Shown one piece after another: positions 8,124 through 15,831 of a DNA stretch of 21,293 nucleotides. The notes below the pieces were generated by a model. The model had not been told where the DNA came from, did not search any database, and was given only the letters and a program-made list of their open reading frames with translations. The stretch comes from Dehalococcoidia bacterium (GTDB lineage: Bacteria; Chloroflexota; Dehalococcoidia; JACPQF01): positions 1 through 21,293 of the forward strand of contig JAUSEJ010000613.1 of the NCBI GenBank assembly GCA_030650265.1. The letters run 5' to 3'. The first letter of the stretch is position 1, and each line of letters begins with the position of its first letter. A program made the translations under genes and the position numbers.

Positions 8124-8627
8124 GTGTCATCAGCGAACATGGAACTACCAGTGATCGATTCAACAAGACGCAACCATGCATTGGAGCACGCGACCATAAC
8201 CGTGTTACTTCATCGCCTTGGTCCCTCCTCAAGGCTTATGGGAAGGTCCACGGCCAGGGGGTTCTATATCTACGGGGACATTCCCACCGTCGAGATTATG
8301 CAGGCGGCCCATGAAGGTCTGGCTCGGTTGCAGCGGGGGGAAGCAGAACTCGCCGTTTCACCTCTTTGTGGCACTAACCTTGCCGTTGGCGGTATTCTCG
8401 CCGGGTTCGCTTCTCTACTCGCCCTGAGCGGAAAGCAGCGAAGCGACAGACTAAGTCGCGCTATCCTCGCCTCTACGGTGGCGCTGGTTTTGGCGCAACC
8501 ATTGGGCAGGCTCGTGCAGAAACACCTGACGACAAGCGCCCAACTTCAGGGAGTGAAGATCTCCGCCATTATACGCCAGGGGAGCAGCAATTGGGTAGTT
8601 CACAAGATAGAGACGACTTACAGCTAA
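8124..8627 (+). CDS. DUF6391-like membrane protein, function unknown
   Basis: This protein has about 167 residues. The N-terminal part has the motif RRNHALEHATITVL, which I recognise from DUF6391-type proteins of Chloroflexota and cyanobacteria; the Asn-His and Glu-His pairs look conserved enough to be functional. A soluble alpha/beta region follows, then two hydrophobic segments (about residues 93-115 and 126-146) with a short hydrophilic tail, so it is probably a two-pass membrane protein. The start is uncertain. GTG 8124 has GAGG at 8115-8118 with 5-nt spacing, while ATG 8139 leaves 16 nt after GGAGG. Earlier ATGs lie in the promoter. It stands alone, converging on the solute-binding protein gene. 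No biochemical function can be assigned. Confidence 0.75.
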   Translation: MSSANMELPVIDSTRRNHALEHATITVLLHRLGPSSRLMGRSTARGFYIYGDIPTVEIMQAAHEGLARLQRGEAELAVSPLCGTNLAVGGILAGFASLLALSGKQRSDRLSRAILASTVALVLAQPLGRLVQKHLTTSAQLQGVKISAIIRQGSSNWVVHKIETTYS

Positions 8628-8657
8628 TGCTATGCCGCAAAAGCGCATTTCCGGATG

Positions 8658-9506
8658 TCAAGGCAACAGGAAGCGTCTTTCAAGGCTTTTGAGAAATCCG
8701 TCTTCTGCCATAGCGCCGAGGATCGCGTTGATCTCTCTGAGGAGTGCGCTGCCGGACCGGCGCACGGCAACCACATACGGTTCATAGGTAAAGGGCTCGC
8801 CGTTTATTTTTAGCTCTTTCATGGTTTGAACCAGCGCGATCGCTGTCACACGGTCAGCGATTATGGCATCGCACCTGCCGGCAGACAGAGCCTGGGCCTC
8901 TGCTTCGACCGACTCGAAGGGCAGCAGTGAGAGGCCGGGCCCGAACTTAGCCATCTTCCTCGCTTCCAACTCGCCAGTAGAGCCGATCTCGATACCCAGC
9001 ACCGCGTTCTCTAGCTCTTTGGGCTCGCCTATCTGTTTGGATCCGCTTCGCGTTATGAACACTTGTCCGGCATTGAAATAACCGCGGGAGAAGCCAATCT
9101 CCCTTCCATACTCCGCAGCCGGACTAACAGCAGAGATAGCTACGTCGGCTTTTCTGGCAATTAGGGCATCAAATACGCTCGTTACCTCTATGCCCACAAA
9201 TGTCGCTTTTACGCCAAGCCGGTTGCCAAGCTCGCGCCCCAACTCGACATCGTAGCCCGCCAGTTCCCCCTCGTCGTTAAGGTAGGAAAATGGCGGGTAA
9301 CCGGGATCGGTGGCGATCCTGATATATCCCGCTTGCCTGACACGGTTCAGACTGTCGTCGTCTTTGGCCTCCCCGACGCAGCCCGACAGGACGAAGGATA
9401 CAAGCAGAGCCAGTCCTAGCCGGCACCCCAAGACAACCCCACTGCCTGCAGGTTTCAGTTCATGCCTCCCGCCACGGCCCCTAAGGAGATGCTGTCCTTG
9501 CACCAC
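8658..9506 (-). CDS. Solute-binding lipoprotein, amino-acid ABC transporter family 3 type
   Basis: A lipobox VLSGC places the lipidated Cys at residue 43 of the longest frame, after a hydrophobic segment. The mature part has the family-3 periplasmic binding fold: GYIRIATDPGYPPFSYL at the start, then GYDVELGRELGNRLGV, an AVSPAAEYGREIGFSRGYF ligand-loop region, and lobe 2 with GIEIGSTGE. Such proteins bind polar amino acids or related small ligands at the cell surface. The start is unresolved. GTG 9506 overlaps the end of the kinase gene by 26 nt and leaves an unusually long n-region; TTG 9431 would give a more normal lipoprotein signal. The overlap suggests coupling to the kinase. No ABC permease or ATPase lies nearby, so it may feed a distant transporter or serve as a sensor. 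Domain assignment is firm; role is inference. Confidence 0.88.
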   Translation of the reverse strand: MVQGQHLLRGRGGRHELKPAGSGVVLGCRLGLALLVSFVLSGCVGEAKDDDSLNRVRQAGYIRIATDPGYPPFSYLNDEGELAGYDVELGRELGNRLGVKATFVGIEVTSVFDALIARKADVAISAVSPAAEYGREIGFSRGYFNAGQVFITRSGSKQIGEPKELENAVLGIEIGSTGELEARKMAKFGPGLSLLPFESVEAEAQALSAGRCDAIIADRVTAIALVQTMKELKINGEPFTYEPYVVAVRRSGSALLREINAILGAMAEDGFLKSLERRFLLP

Positions 9507-10755
9507 GATCTATAGCCCGAACGGGCACTTTGAGGGTGATCACCGTTCCCTTGCGGGGTGTAGAGCGTATCTCAAGATTGGCGCCGATGAGGGCGGCGCG
9601 CTCCCGCATATTGAGCAAGCCGAAGCTGCCACGCTCTTCGTAGTTGGTCTGAACCGAATGCAGGTTGAATCCCTGTCCATCGTCCTTGATGGTTAGGGTC
9701 AGCATTCTTTCCCGTCGATTCAGGGTGAGCCAAACATTCCTGGCGTTGGCGTGTTTGCGCACGTTGCTGATTGCTTCTTGAGCAATGGCAAAGATGGTCT
9801 CCTCCACTTCCTGGGGATAGCGTCCCACTATCTCGGGCGCTTCAAATCGAGCCGCGAGGCCGTCCGTCTCGTCGAGGCGGCTAACATAGCTACGAAGCGT
9901 CGGCGCCAGTCCTTGCGCCTCGAGCATAAGGGGACGTAGCTCAAAGAGGAGGGTGCGGATCTCTCGCGAGGTCTTGATGGCCATGGCCCGGAGGCTTTCC
10001 AGTTCTTCACGGGCCCGTTGCGTATCGAGGTCCAACAGCCTCTTCACATAGTCGACGCCCATGGCAATGGCCGACAAAGACTGGGCCGGCCCATCGTGCA
10101 GATCGCGGGCCAGCTTCTTTCGCATGTCTTCCTGAACGGTAATGAGCTTGTTGTGTTCATCGGAGATGTCCTGATAAAGACGGGCGTTGTCGATGGCAAT
10201 AGCGGCTTGACTGGCCAGAGCTTCAAGCCACCCCAAGTCCTCGCGGTTGAACGGGCCGGTCGACTTGTTCAGGACCTCGATGACGCCGATGGTCTTGCCC
10301 TTGACGACCAAAGGGGCGGCCAAAATAGAGAGCGTGCGGAAATCATCGATCACACCCAGGGAGTGCTTGAAGCGCCGGTCCTTGGCCACGTCGTTCACGA
10401 TTGCCGATCGCCCGCGAGTGGCAACCCAGCCAGCAATACCCTCTTTCAGGCTCATGCGTCGCCCGCGCAAAAAATCGCCCTTATCGCCCAGGACGACCTC
10501 AAAAACCAATTCCTTCGTCGCCTGGTCGACGAGTAGCAGGCTGCTTGCCGGCGCATGGAGGAGGTCGGCGGCGCTCCGGACGATACGGTCGAGCAGACGA
10601 TCCAGGTTCAACTCGGAGCTAAGCGCCAACGCCACATCCTGGAGGATGACGAGGTGAGCTATCTGCTCGTGAAGTTGCCGATTCGCCGCTACGAGACTCT
10701 GGCTGTCTTCGGTCACGCTATTCTTCTGCTTGTCTTTGCCAGCCACTTCGCCCAC
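9481..10755 (-). CDS. GAF-domain sensor histidine kinase (NarL/LiaS-type, HisKA_3)
   Basis: This 424-residue kinase has no membrane segment, so it should be cytoplasmic. An N-terminal coiled region (~18-48) leads to a GAF domain (~45-195). The HisKA_3 dimerisation domain carries the phospho-acceptor His220 in RDLHDGPAQSL. The ATPase domain has an N-box (EAISNVRKHANA, Asn331), a G1 box DDGQGF (358-363) and a G2 region FGLLNMRERAALIGA. This class normally phosphorylates a NarL-type DNA-binding response regulator, but none is present in the window. The start is GTG 10755 with Shine-Dalgarno GGAGGG (10762-10767) at 6-nt spacing. Its end overlaps the solute-binding lipoprotein gene, and its promoter is back to back with that of the cyclase. 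The GAF ligand is unknown. Confidence 0.93.
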   Translation of the reverse strand: MGEVAGKDKQKNSVTEDSQSLVAANRQLHEQIAHLVILQDVALALSSELNLDRLLDRIVRSAADLLHAPASSLLLVDQATKELVFEVVLGDKGDFLRGRRMSLKEGIAGWVATRGRSAIVNDVAKDRRFKHSLGVIDDFRTLSILAAPLVVKGKTIGVIEVLNKSTGPFNREDLGWLEALASQAAIAIDNARLYQDISDEHNKLITVQEDMRKKLARDLHDGPAQSLSAIAMGVDYVKRLLDLDTQRAREELESLRAMAIKTSREIRTLLFELRPLMLEAQGLAPTLRSYVSRLDETDGLAARFEAPEIVGRYPQEVEETIFAIAQEAISNVRKHANARNVWLTLNRRERMLTLTIKDDGQGFNLHSVQTNYEERGSFGLLNMRERAALIGANLEIRSTPRKGTVITLKVPVRAIDRGARTASP

Positions 10756-10826
10756 AACACTCCCTCCTCTTCATCTGTAGCTCCCAACACAAAGGGCGGC
10801 GCTGCCACAATGGTCGACCGAAGAAT

Positions 10827-10854
10827 ATTATAGCATTCCCCCATTGTTTGTCTA
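10827..10854 (-). promoter_or_regulatory. Extended -10 promoter for the kinase/lipoprotein unit
   Basis: On the minus strand, TAGACA (10854-10849) lies 16 bp from TATAAT (10832-10827), which is preceded by TGC. The predicted start near 10820 gives a ~65-nt leader to GTG 10755. Confidence 0.7.
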
Positions 10855-10864
10855 GCAGTGCGGC

Positions 10865-10894
10865 TTGTCCGGCAGGGTCTAACTCACTTATAAT
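10865..10894 (+). promoter_or_regulatory. Promoter for the cyclase gene, nearly leaderless
   Basis: TTGTCC (10865-10870) lies 18 bp from TATAAT (10889-10894). Transcription would start around 10901, only ~4 nt before ATG 10905. The -35 boxes of this promoter and the divergent kinase promoter are 10 bp apart, so one DNA-bound regulator could affect both. Confidence 0.55.
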
Positions 10895-10904
10895 ACGTGG
10901 TATC

Positions 10905-12713
10905 ATGGAAGAGCTACTGCACCCGGTCGTTCGCAAGGCATTGGAAGAGGCGGATTCGATCGCCGAAAGCATGGCTGAGCTTTGCCAGGAACTTAGAGAC
11001 AGGCTGGCAAAGGAAGCAAGGCCGTATCGCCGGTTTGCCGATTCCTCCGATGCTTTGTTTCAGTTGAAAGAAATCAATTTCCAGGTGGAGAAAGCCACCG
11101 GCTATCTCTCGGATCTAAGGCCAGCCCTCGAACAGCTTCACGCCAAACTCCTAGCGCTCGAGACCGAGCACGGCAGGTTGACCACTTTGTTTGGCATCAG
11201 CCAAACCCTGAATAGCACCCTTCATCTCGAAGACCTCCTCAACGTCGTCATGGACCGCCTCATCGATATTCTCAGGGCGGAACGGGGCTTTCTTATGCTG
11301 ATTGACAACAAAACTAAGCAGCTAGACTTCAAGGTAGCCCGAAACATGAGCAGCGAGACACTGGCTGAGTCGTCGTTCCATGTCAGTCGCAGTATCATTG
11401 ACAAGGTAGTCGCCGAGTCAACGCCCGTCCTGTCGACCAACGCTCAGGCGGACCCACGGTTTTCTACCCAGGCCAGCGTTATCGGTTTCAGCCTGCGATC
11501 GATCCTCTGCGTCCCCCTCATCGCCAAGAACAGGCTGATCGGCGTCGTCTACGTGGATAATCGCATCAAAGCCGGATTGTTCGGGCAAAATGACCTGGAC
11601 CTGCTCGTCGCCTTCGCCAACCAGGCCGCCATAGCGATCGAAAACGCCAGGCTCTTCGAGTCGGTGGTCAACACCATGAACGAGGTGGCGAAGATGAAGG
11701 TGGAAATGGAGAACATCTTCGCCTCCATCACCAGTGGCGTGGTGACCATAGGCAGCAACGGCGAAGTAACTGCCTTCAACGGCGCGGCTGAGAAGATCTT
11801 CGAACTTGCCACAGAGAGCGTGCTGGGCAGGCCCTACCGGGAAGTTTTTGTCTCGCTCGAGCAAACGCCTGTGCCCGGCCTGGTAGAAGAAGTTCTCAAT
11901 TCCAACGTTGTCTATGTCGGACAGGAAGTGCGTTGTGACCTGGGAAGCCGGCGCGAGGTGATTCTTACCGTCAGCTTGTCGGCTCTCAAGACCGCTGATA
12001 ATCAGACCGTCGGCGTAGCCATTGTCATCGAGGATGTAACCGAAACCCGCAGACTTTTGGCAGAGAAGAAGGTGGTTAGAGATACATTTGAACGGGTAGT
12101 CGCAAAGGCTGTTGTGGACCGCCTCCTCTCGTCACCCCCCAAGCTGGGAGGAGAACGACAAACTGTTACGGTTCTTTTTGCCGACATCCGCGGCTACACG
12201 TCCCTCGCCGAGAGCATTTCGCCGGAGGAACTCGTAATCATCCTGAACTGCTACCTGGCTTTCACTACGAGCGCAGTTCTGAAATATGAAGGCACGGTGG
12301 ACAAGATCCTTGGGGATGGCATCATGGCGCTCTTTAACGCTCCTTTGTCGCAGCCGGATCACGCCGAACGGGCAGCAAAGGCAGCCCTCGAGATCGTTCG
12401 TCTGGTCGACGAATACCACTGCCAGCCAGGAGTCGAAGCGCAGAAATTGAGCTTCGGCATCGGCATCAACACCGGCGAGGCCGTGGTCGGCAATATCGGC
12501 GCGGCAGAATTCATGAACTACACCGTCATCGGCGATGCCGTCAACGTCGCCAGGCGTCTCCAGGAGAACGCCCGCCCCGGCCAGATCCTCGTCTCCGAAA
12601 GCACCTGCGATCTGATCAAATCAGTCGCCAAAGTGGAACCCCTTGAGCTAATGCATGTTCGCGGCCGCAGTTCGCCCGTATTCGTGTACCAGTTGCTAGA
12701 CCTTGCTACCTAG
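10905..12713 (+). CDS. GAF-PAS class III nucleotide cyclase, predicted adenylate cyclase
   Basis: This 602-residue protein has an N-terminal helical region (1-95), a GAF domain (~97-252), a PAS domain (~268-385) and a class III catalytic domain (~415-600). It should form cAMP as a homodimer. Metal-binding Asp427 (FADIRGYT) and Asp471 (ILGDG) are present, with transition-state Asn547 and Arg551 (VNVARRL). The base-selecting pair reads as Lys467 and Thr540, the combination of class IIIb adenylate cyclases such as Anabaena CyaB1, several of which respond to bicarbonate. That points to ATP rather than GTP as substrate. The start is ATG 10905, just after the promoter and with no Shine-Dalgarno; an in-frame ATG at 10848 lies upstream of the promoter. 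No membrane segments. Its GAF resembles that of the neighbouring kinase. Confidence 0.92.
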   Translation: MEELLHPVVRKALEEADSIAESMAELCQELRDRLAKEARPYRRFADSSDALFQLKEINFQVEKATGYLSDLRPALEQLHAKLLALETEHGRLTTLFGISQTLNSTLHLEDLLNVVMDRLIDILRAERGFLMLIDNKTKQLDFKVARNMSSETLAESSFHVSRSIIDKVVAESTPVLSTNAQADPRFSTQASVIGFSLRSILCVPLIAKNRLIGVVYVDNRIKAGLFGQNDLDLLVAFANQAAIAIENARLFESVVNTMNEVAKMKVEMENIFASITSGVVTIGSNGEVTAFNGAAEKIFELATESVLGRPYREVFVSLEQTPVPGLVEEVLNSNVVYVGQEVRCDLGSRREVILTVSLSALKTADNQTVGVAIVIEDVTETRRLLAEKKVVRDTFERVVAKAVVDRLLSSPPKLGGERQTVTVLFADIRGYTSLAESISPEELVIILNCYLAFTTSAVLKYEGTVDKILGDGIMALFNAPLSQPDHAERAAKAALEIVRLVDEYHCQPGVEAQKLSFGIGINTGEAVVGNIGAAEFMNYTVIGDAVNVARRLQENARPGQILVSESTCDLIKSVAKVEPLELMHVRGRSSPVFVYQLLDLAT

Positions 12714-12726
12714 CGATCTGCACTTG

Positions 12727-12757
12727 TTTTTCTCCCGTTGTTGGGCTATCCTATAAT
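12727..12757 (+). promoter_or_regulatory. Possible weak promoter for the glycosidase
   Basis: A perfect TATAAT occurs at 12752-12757, 39 bp after the cyclase stop. The best -35 candidate is poor (TTTTTC at 12727, 19-bp spacing). An activator or readthrough from the cyclase could supply expression. No terminator is seen after the cyclase. Confidence 0.35.
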
Positions 12758-12768
12758 CTGTTGCGCGG

Positions 12769-12795
12769 TTGGCCAGGCGAACGGAGGCTGGCCAA
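12769..12795. promoter_or_regulatory. Perfect 8-bp inverted repeat in the glycosidase leader
   Basis: TTGGCCAG (12769-12776) and CTGGCCAA (12788-12795) are exact reverse complements separated by 11 bp. The element lies between the TATAAT and the Shine-Dalgarno of the glycosidase. It could be an operator for a sugar-responsive repressor, or an RNA hairpin; there is no T-tract, so a terminator is unlikely. Confidence 0.5.
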
Positions 12796-12813
12796 TAACC
12801 TCAGGGGATGTTT

Positions 12814-15800
12814 ATGCTCGGTGCTCACAGGCTTCGTCTATTCCTCATTCTGATCGTTCTCGCCGTCCTGGCGGCGGCCATTGCGATCACCTACCGCCGG
12901 CCCATGCTGGACCTGACAACGCGGGATGACGGTCTGACCGTCGGCCAATGGGAATACCTTAGCGACTTGCCCTGGGAAACAGTAAGTACAGGATGGGTCG
13001 CGGTGGGCAACGAGGGCCAGCCGATGCGTGATGGTTCCTTTATGGGGGGACGCATCCGCATTGGCGGCTATGCCTACGAAAAAGGAATTGGCACATATCC
13101 TCTCTCGGAGATTGAATTCCGTTTGAACGGTGAATACAGCGCCTTTGAAAGTGAGGTGGGCATCGACGACAGTGTCCCGGCAGGACGGGGGGGCGTCGTC
13201 TTTCAAGTCTACCTCGACGACGCCATGGCCTACTCTAGCGAATCCCTCAAGAGCGGCGATGATCCCGTCCAGATAAGCCTGTCGCTTGTAGGAATTGGAG
13301 CCTTGCGACTGGTCGCTATCGACACCACGGATGGCGTCGCCAGGAACTATGCCGACTGGGCAGATGCGAGGGTTCTGAAGCGCCTGGTGACCTTCGCCGG
13401 GAAAACGGTAAGCCCCGAATTGGCCGCCGTGCGAGCGGACAACGATTTGAGACAGGCGCGCCGCCAGAGCGAAAAGCGGGAAGTTAAGGCGACAGCCGCA
13501 AGCGAGGTCGTCGCTTTCAATCGGAGTATTGGCTTGGCGACATCGGGGGGAAGCCTCTCTTCAAGGTTTGACCAGACAAGAAAGATGCTCCTGCTGTCCA
13601 ACTCGAAGCTGGGAATTCAGCTAGGCTATGGCGGTGCCGAGCACGGACTTCTGACCGTTCTCGACCTCGGCGACAAGCGGCTGGTCCTCAACAATGCTTT
13701 TGCCAGTGTCGATCTGAGCGGCATTGGCTCAATTGCCCTGCCGTTCGATACTGAACCAGCAGAGGATGGCTTCCGCTTTGATGAAGTCGACGACCCTGTG
13801 TTCGGCAACGGCTTGCGTCTGGTAGCCGAATTCATGGCGAAGGACCAGCCCACGACACTGGTGGTTGAAATAACTCTGTTTAGGCAGAGCAGATACTTCC
13901 TTTACAGCCTCAAGCTCAAAGATATCGTCTATCTTGCCGACCCGCAGCCTATCTTCCACTACTTTGCATCGGGCGGCGTCAATCTTGTGGTCGACGAGGA
14001 CGTGGAATACCTCACCGACCTCAGCCGGCTGCGACGGGCCAGAGCCCACGACGATGGCATCGCCCGGGAGGAGGAAATCGGTCAGGGAAAGCCTCTTTTC
14101 ATCTGGAGTAACGCGGCTTCTAGGGGCCTGCTGCTTGCCACCCTCGACGAGACAGACTCCTCACCCTTAATGAAGTTTCAACTCGACCCTGGCCGCGTGA
14201 CAGGCAGGCTAAGCTATTCCGCTATATCTCTGAGAAGCAGCCTATCTTCCCCCAGACTATACGTCGAGGTCACCGATACCGCCGATACCAGGCTGGCTTT
14301 CATCGATTTCAAGCGATTCTTTGCCGCCCTATACCCACCCCTCCCCATCCCCTCATGGGTTAAGTACCAGTGGCTAAGCTGGTATCCCTACGGCATGGAT
14401 ATCTCGGAGGAAACCCTGCGAGACCAGGTAGACTACATAGCGGCCATTCTCGCTGACCTCGGTCCCTGGCACATCATCGTCGACGCGGGCTGGTATATCG
14501 CCGAAGGACGTTCCGGCGCCGAGTGGAGGAACGTGGATTATGCCAAATTTCCCTCCGGGCTGCGCTCCTTTGTCGACTACGCCCATTCTCGAGGTGTCAA
14601 GGTCGTGCTCTATTTCTCGACACCATATCTCGACAGTCGCGTCGAGGCGGGCGATTGGCTTGGCCTCAAGGGCATAATCGAGGAGCATCGCGATTGGCTG
14701 ATTCGCATCGGCGAAAGCGAGGGCCGGGAAAGCTTCGTCTATGATTATAACAACCCCGAGTTACGCGACTACATGAAGGAGGTAATGACGGACTATTTCC
14801 TCCGCTATGACGTCGACGGAATCAAGGTCGATGGACTGGGTAACGCTGGCGGCGCTCTTCTGGACCCCAGTCGCCTTGACGCCTTCGGACTCACCGATCG
14901 TGTGGTCGCCCCGACAATGGATATCTACCGCTTCACCTACGACACGATCACATCCCTAAAGGACGATATCTACATAGAAAGCGGTTGGCTGACGCCTCTG
15001 TTTGCCAACACCTACGCCCACACCTTCCGCTACGGCGACGAGGCGGCAGAATTCAGTTCACAGTACCCTTTCCCAGGCCTCGTTGAGCACATCGATTATG
15101 CGCAAGTGCAGGATATGGTGCTCGGTCAGCGGGCCAATATGGGTGCCCTGCGGGGGGACGCGAATTCATCCCAGATCAATCGCTGGATGCTGGAGGCCGC
15201 TCTCGCTCTTGGCGCTCAAACTGTGCTTAGCTTCTACATGCCAGGTTTGGAGGACTGGGCCCTTAGCGCCTACCGCGGCCTCCTCTATCATTACCACGCC
15301 TTCGAGGGCGAAACCAATTACGGCTCGTCTCTTTACGCCGATACCTTCGCAACTACCTTCAAGGGAACCACCTACCTCGGTGTGCTGAATCGCTCCACTG
15401 ACAGCACACGATTCGACCTGCGCCTCAGCGACTTCGGACTGGCCAAAGGAACGAGTTACACAGCTTACAAGGTCGAGGACGCGGCCTATCTCCGGGTGCG
15501 GGACTCGATTGAAGTCGTGCTGCCTCCCCAGAGCTTCGTCCTCTACATTCTTCGTGCTGATCCGGGAGTCATGTGGACCAATAGCGCCATCGACTACAGT
15601 CAATCAACATCGGAGATTTTTATGCAGGTGCGGGGTCCAGAGTCCCTGCCTGGATTTGTCCAGGTCATGGTGCCCGGTATTCGGGGCGTCTTCCTCGATG
15701 GTGATGCACTCGAAAGGCAGACTACCGACCGGTGGTCGGTGGAGACGTACCAGTACAACCCGCTGACCCGTGTTCTTACCATCCTCTACGACCATGCCAG

Positions 15801-15831
15801 CGAGCACGAGATAAGAATCGAGCTGCCCTAG
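12814..15831 (+). CDS. Membrane-anchored NPCBM-domain glycoside hydrolase, GH36/clan D-like (alpha-galactosidase type)
   Basis: This ~1005-residue enzyme starts with a hydrophobic anchor or signal (residues ~7-27). An NPCBM carbohydrate-binding module follows (~40-190), then a large beta-sandwich (~230-500), a TIM barrel (~515-850) and a C-terminal beta domain. The barrel begins with WLSWYPYGMDISEETL and has GPWHIIVDAGWY. DGIKVDG supplies the likely nucleophile Asp673, and FRYGDE a likely acid/base Asp742. This is the clan-D pattern of enzymes removing alpha-linked galactose or related sugars with retention. The exact substrate is not readable. ATG 12814 is preferred because AGGGGA ends 5 nt upstream; ATG 12808 directly abuts that sequence. 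The stop shares a CTAG with the stop of the convergent methyltransferase. No sugar transporter or regulator lies beside it. Confidence 0.82.
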   Translation: MLGAHRLRLFLILIVLAVLAAAIAITYRRPMLDLTTRDDGLTVGQWEYLSDLPWETVSTGWVAVGNEGQPMRDGSFMGGRIRIGGYAYEKGIGTYPLSEIEFRLNGEYSAFESEVGIDDSVPAGRGGVVFQVYLDDAMAYSSESLKSGDDPVQISLSLVGIGALRLVAIDTTDGVARNYADWADARVLKRLVTFAGKTVSPELAAVRADNDLRQARRQSEKREVKATAASEVVAFNRSIGLATSGGSLSSRFDQTRKMLLLSNSKLGIQLGYGGAEHGLLTVLDLGDKRLVLNNAFASVDLSGIGSIALPFDTEPAEDGFRFDEVDDPVFGNGLRLVAEFMAKDQPTTLVVEITLFRQSRYFLYSLKLKDIVYLADPQPIFHYFASGGVNLVVDEDVEYLTDLSRLRRARAHDDGIAREEEIGQGKPLFIWSNAASRGLLLATLDETDSSPLMKFQLDPGRVTGRLSYSAISLRSSLSSPRLYVEVTDTADTRLAFIDFKRFFAALYPPLPIPSWVKYQWLSWYPYGMDISEETLRDQVDYIAAILADLGPWHIIVDAGWYIAEGRSGAEWRNVDYAKFPSGLRSFVDYAHSRGVKVVLYFSTPYLDSRVEAGDWLGLKGIIEEHRDWLIRIGESEGRESFVYDYNNPELRDYMKEVMTDYFLRYDVDGIKVDGLGNAGGALLDPSRLDAFGLTDRVVAPTMDIYRFTYDTITSLKDDIYIESGWLTPLFANTYAHTFRYGDEAAEFSSQYPFPGLVEHIDYAQVQDMVLGQRANMGALRGDANSSQINRWMLEAALALGAQTVLSFYMPGLEDWALSAYRGLLYHYHAFEGETNYGSSLYADTFATTFKGTTYLGVLNRSTDSTRFDLRLSDFGLAKGTSYTAYKVEDAAYLRVRDSIEVVLPPQSFVLYILRADPGVMWTNSAIDYSQSTSEIFMQVRGPESLPGFVQVMVPGIRGVFLDGDALERQTTDRWSVETYQYNPLTRVLTILYDHASEHEIRIELP

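Noticed and set aside
10018..10536. 172-codon plus-strand open frame opposite the histidine kinase
   Set aside because: It lies wholly antisense to the kinase's GAF and HisKA coding region, with no recognisable motif or Shine-Dalgarno.
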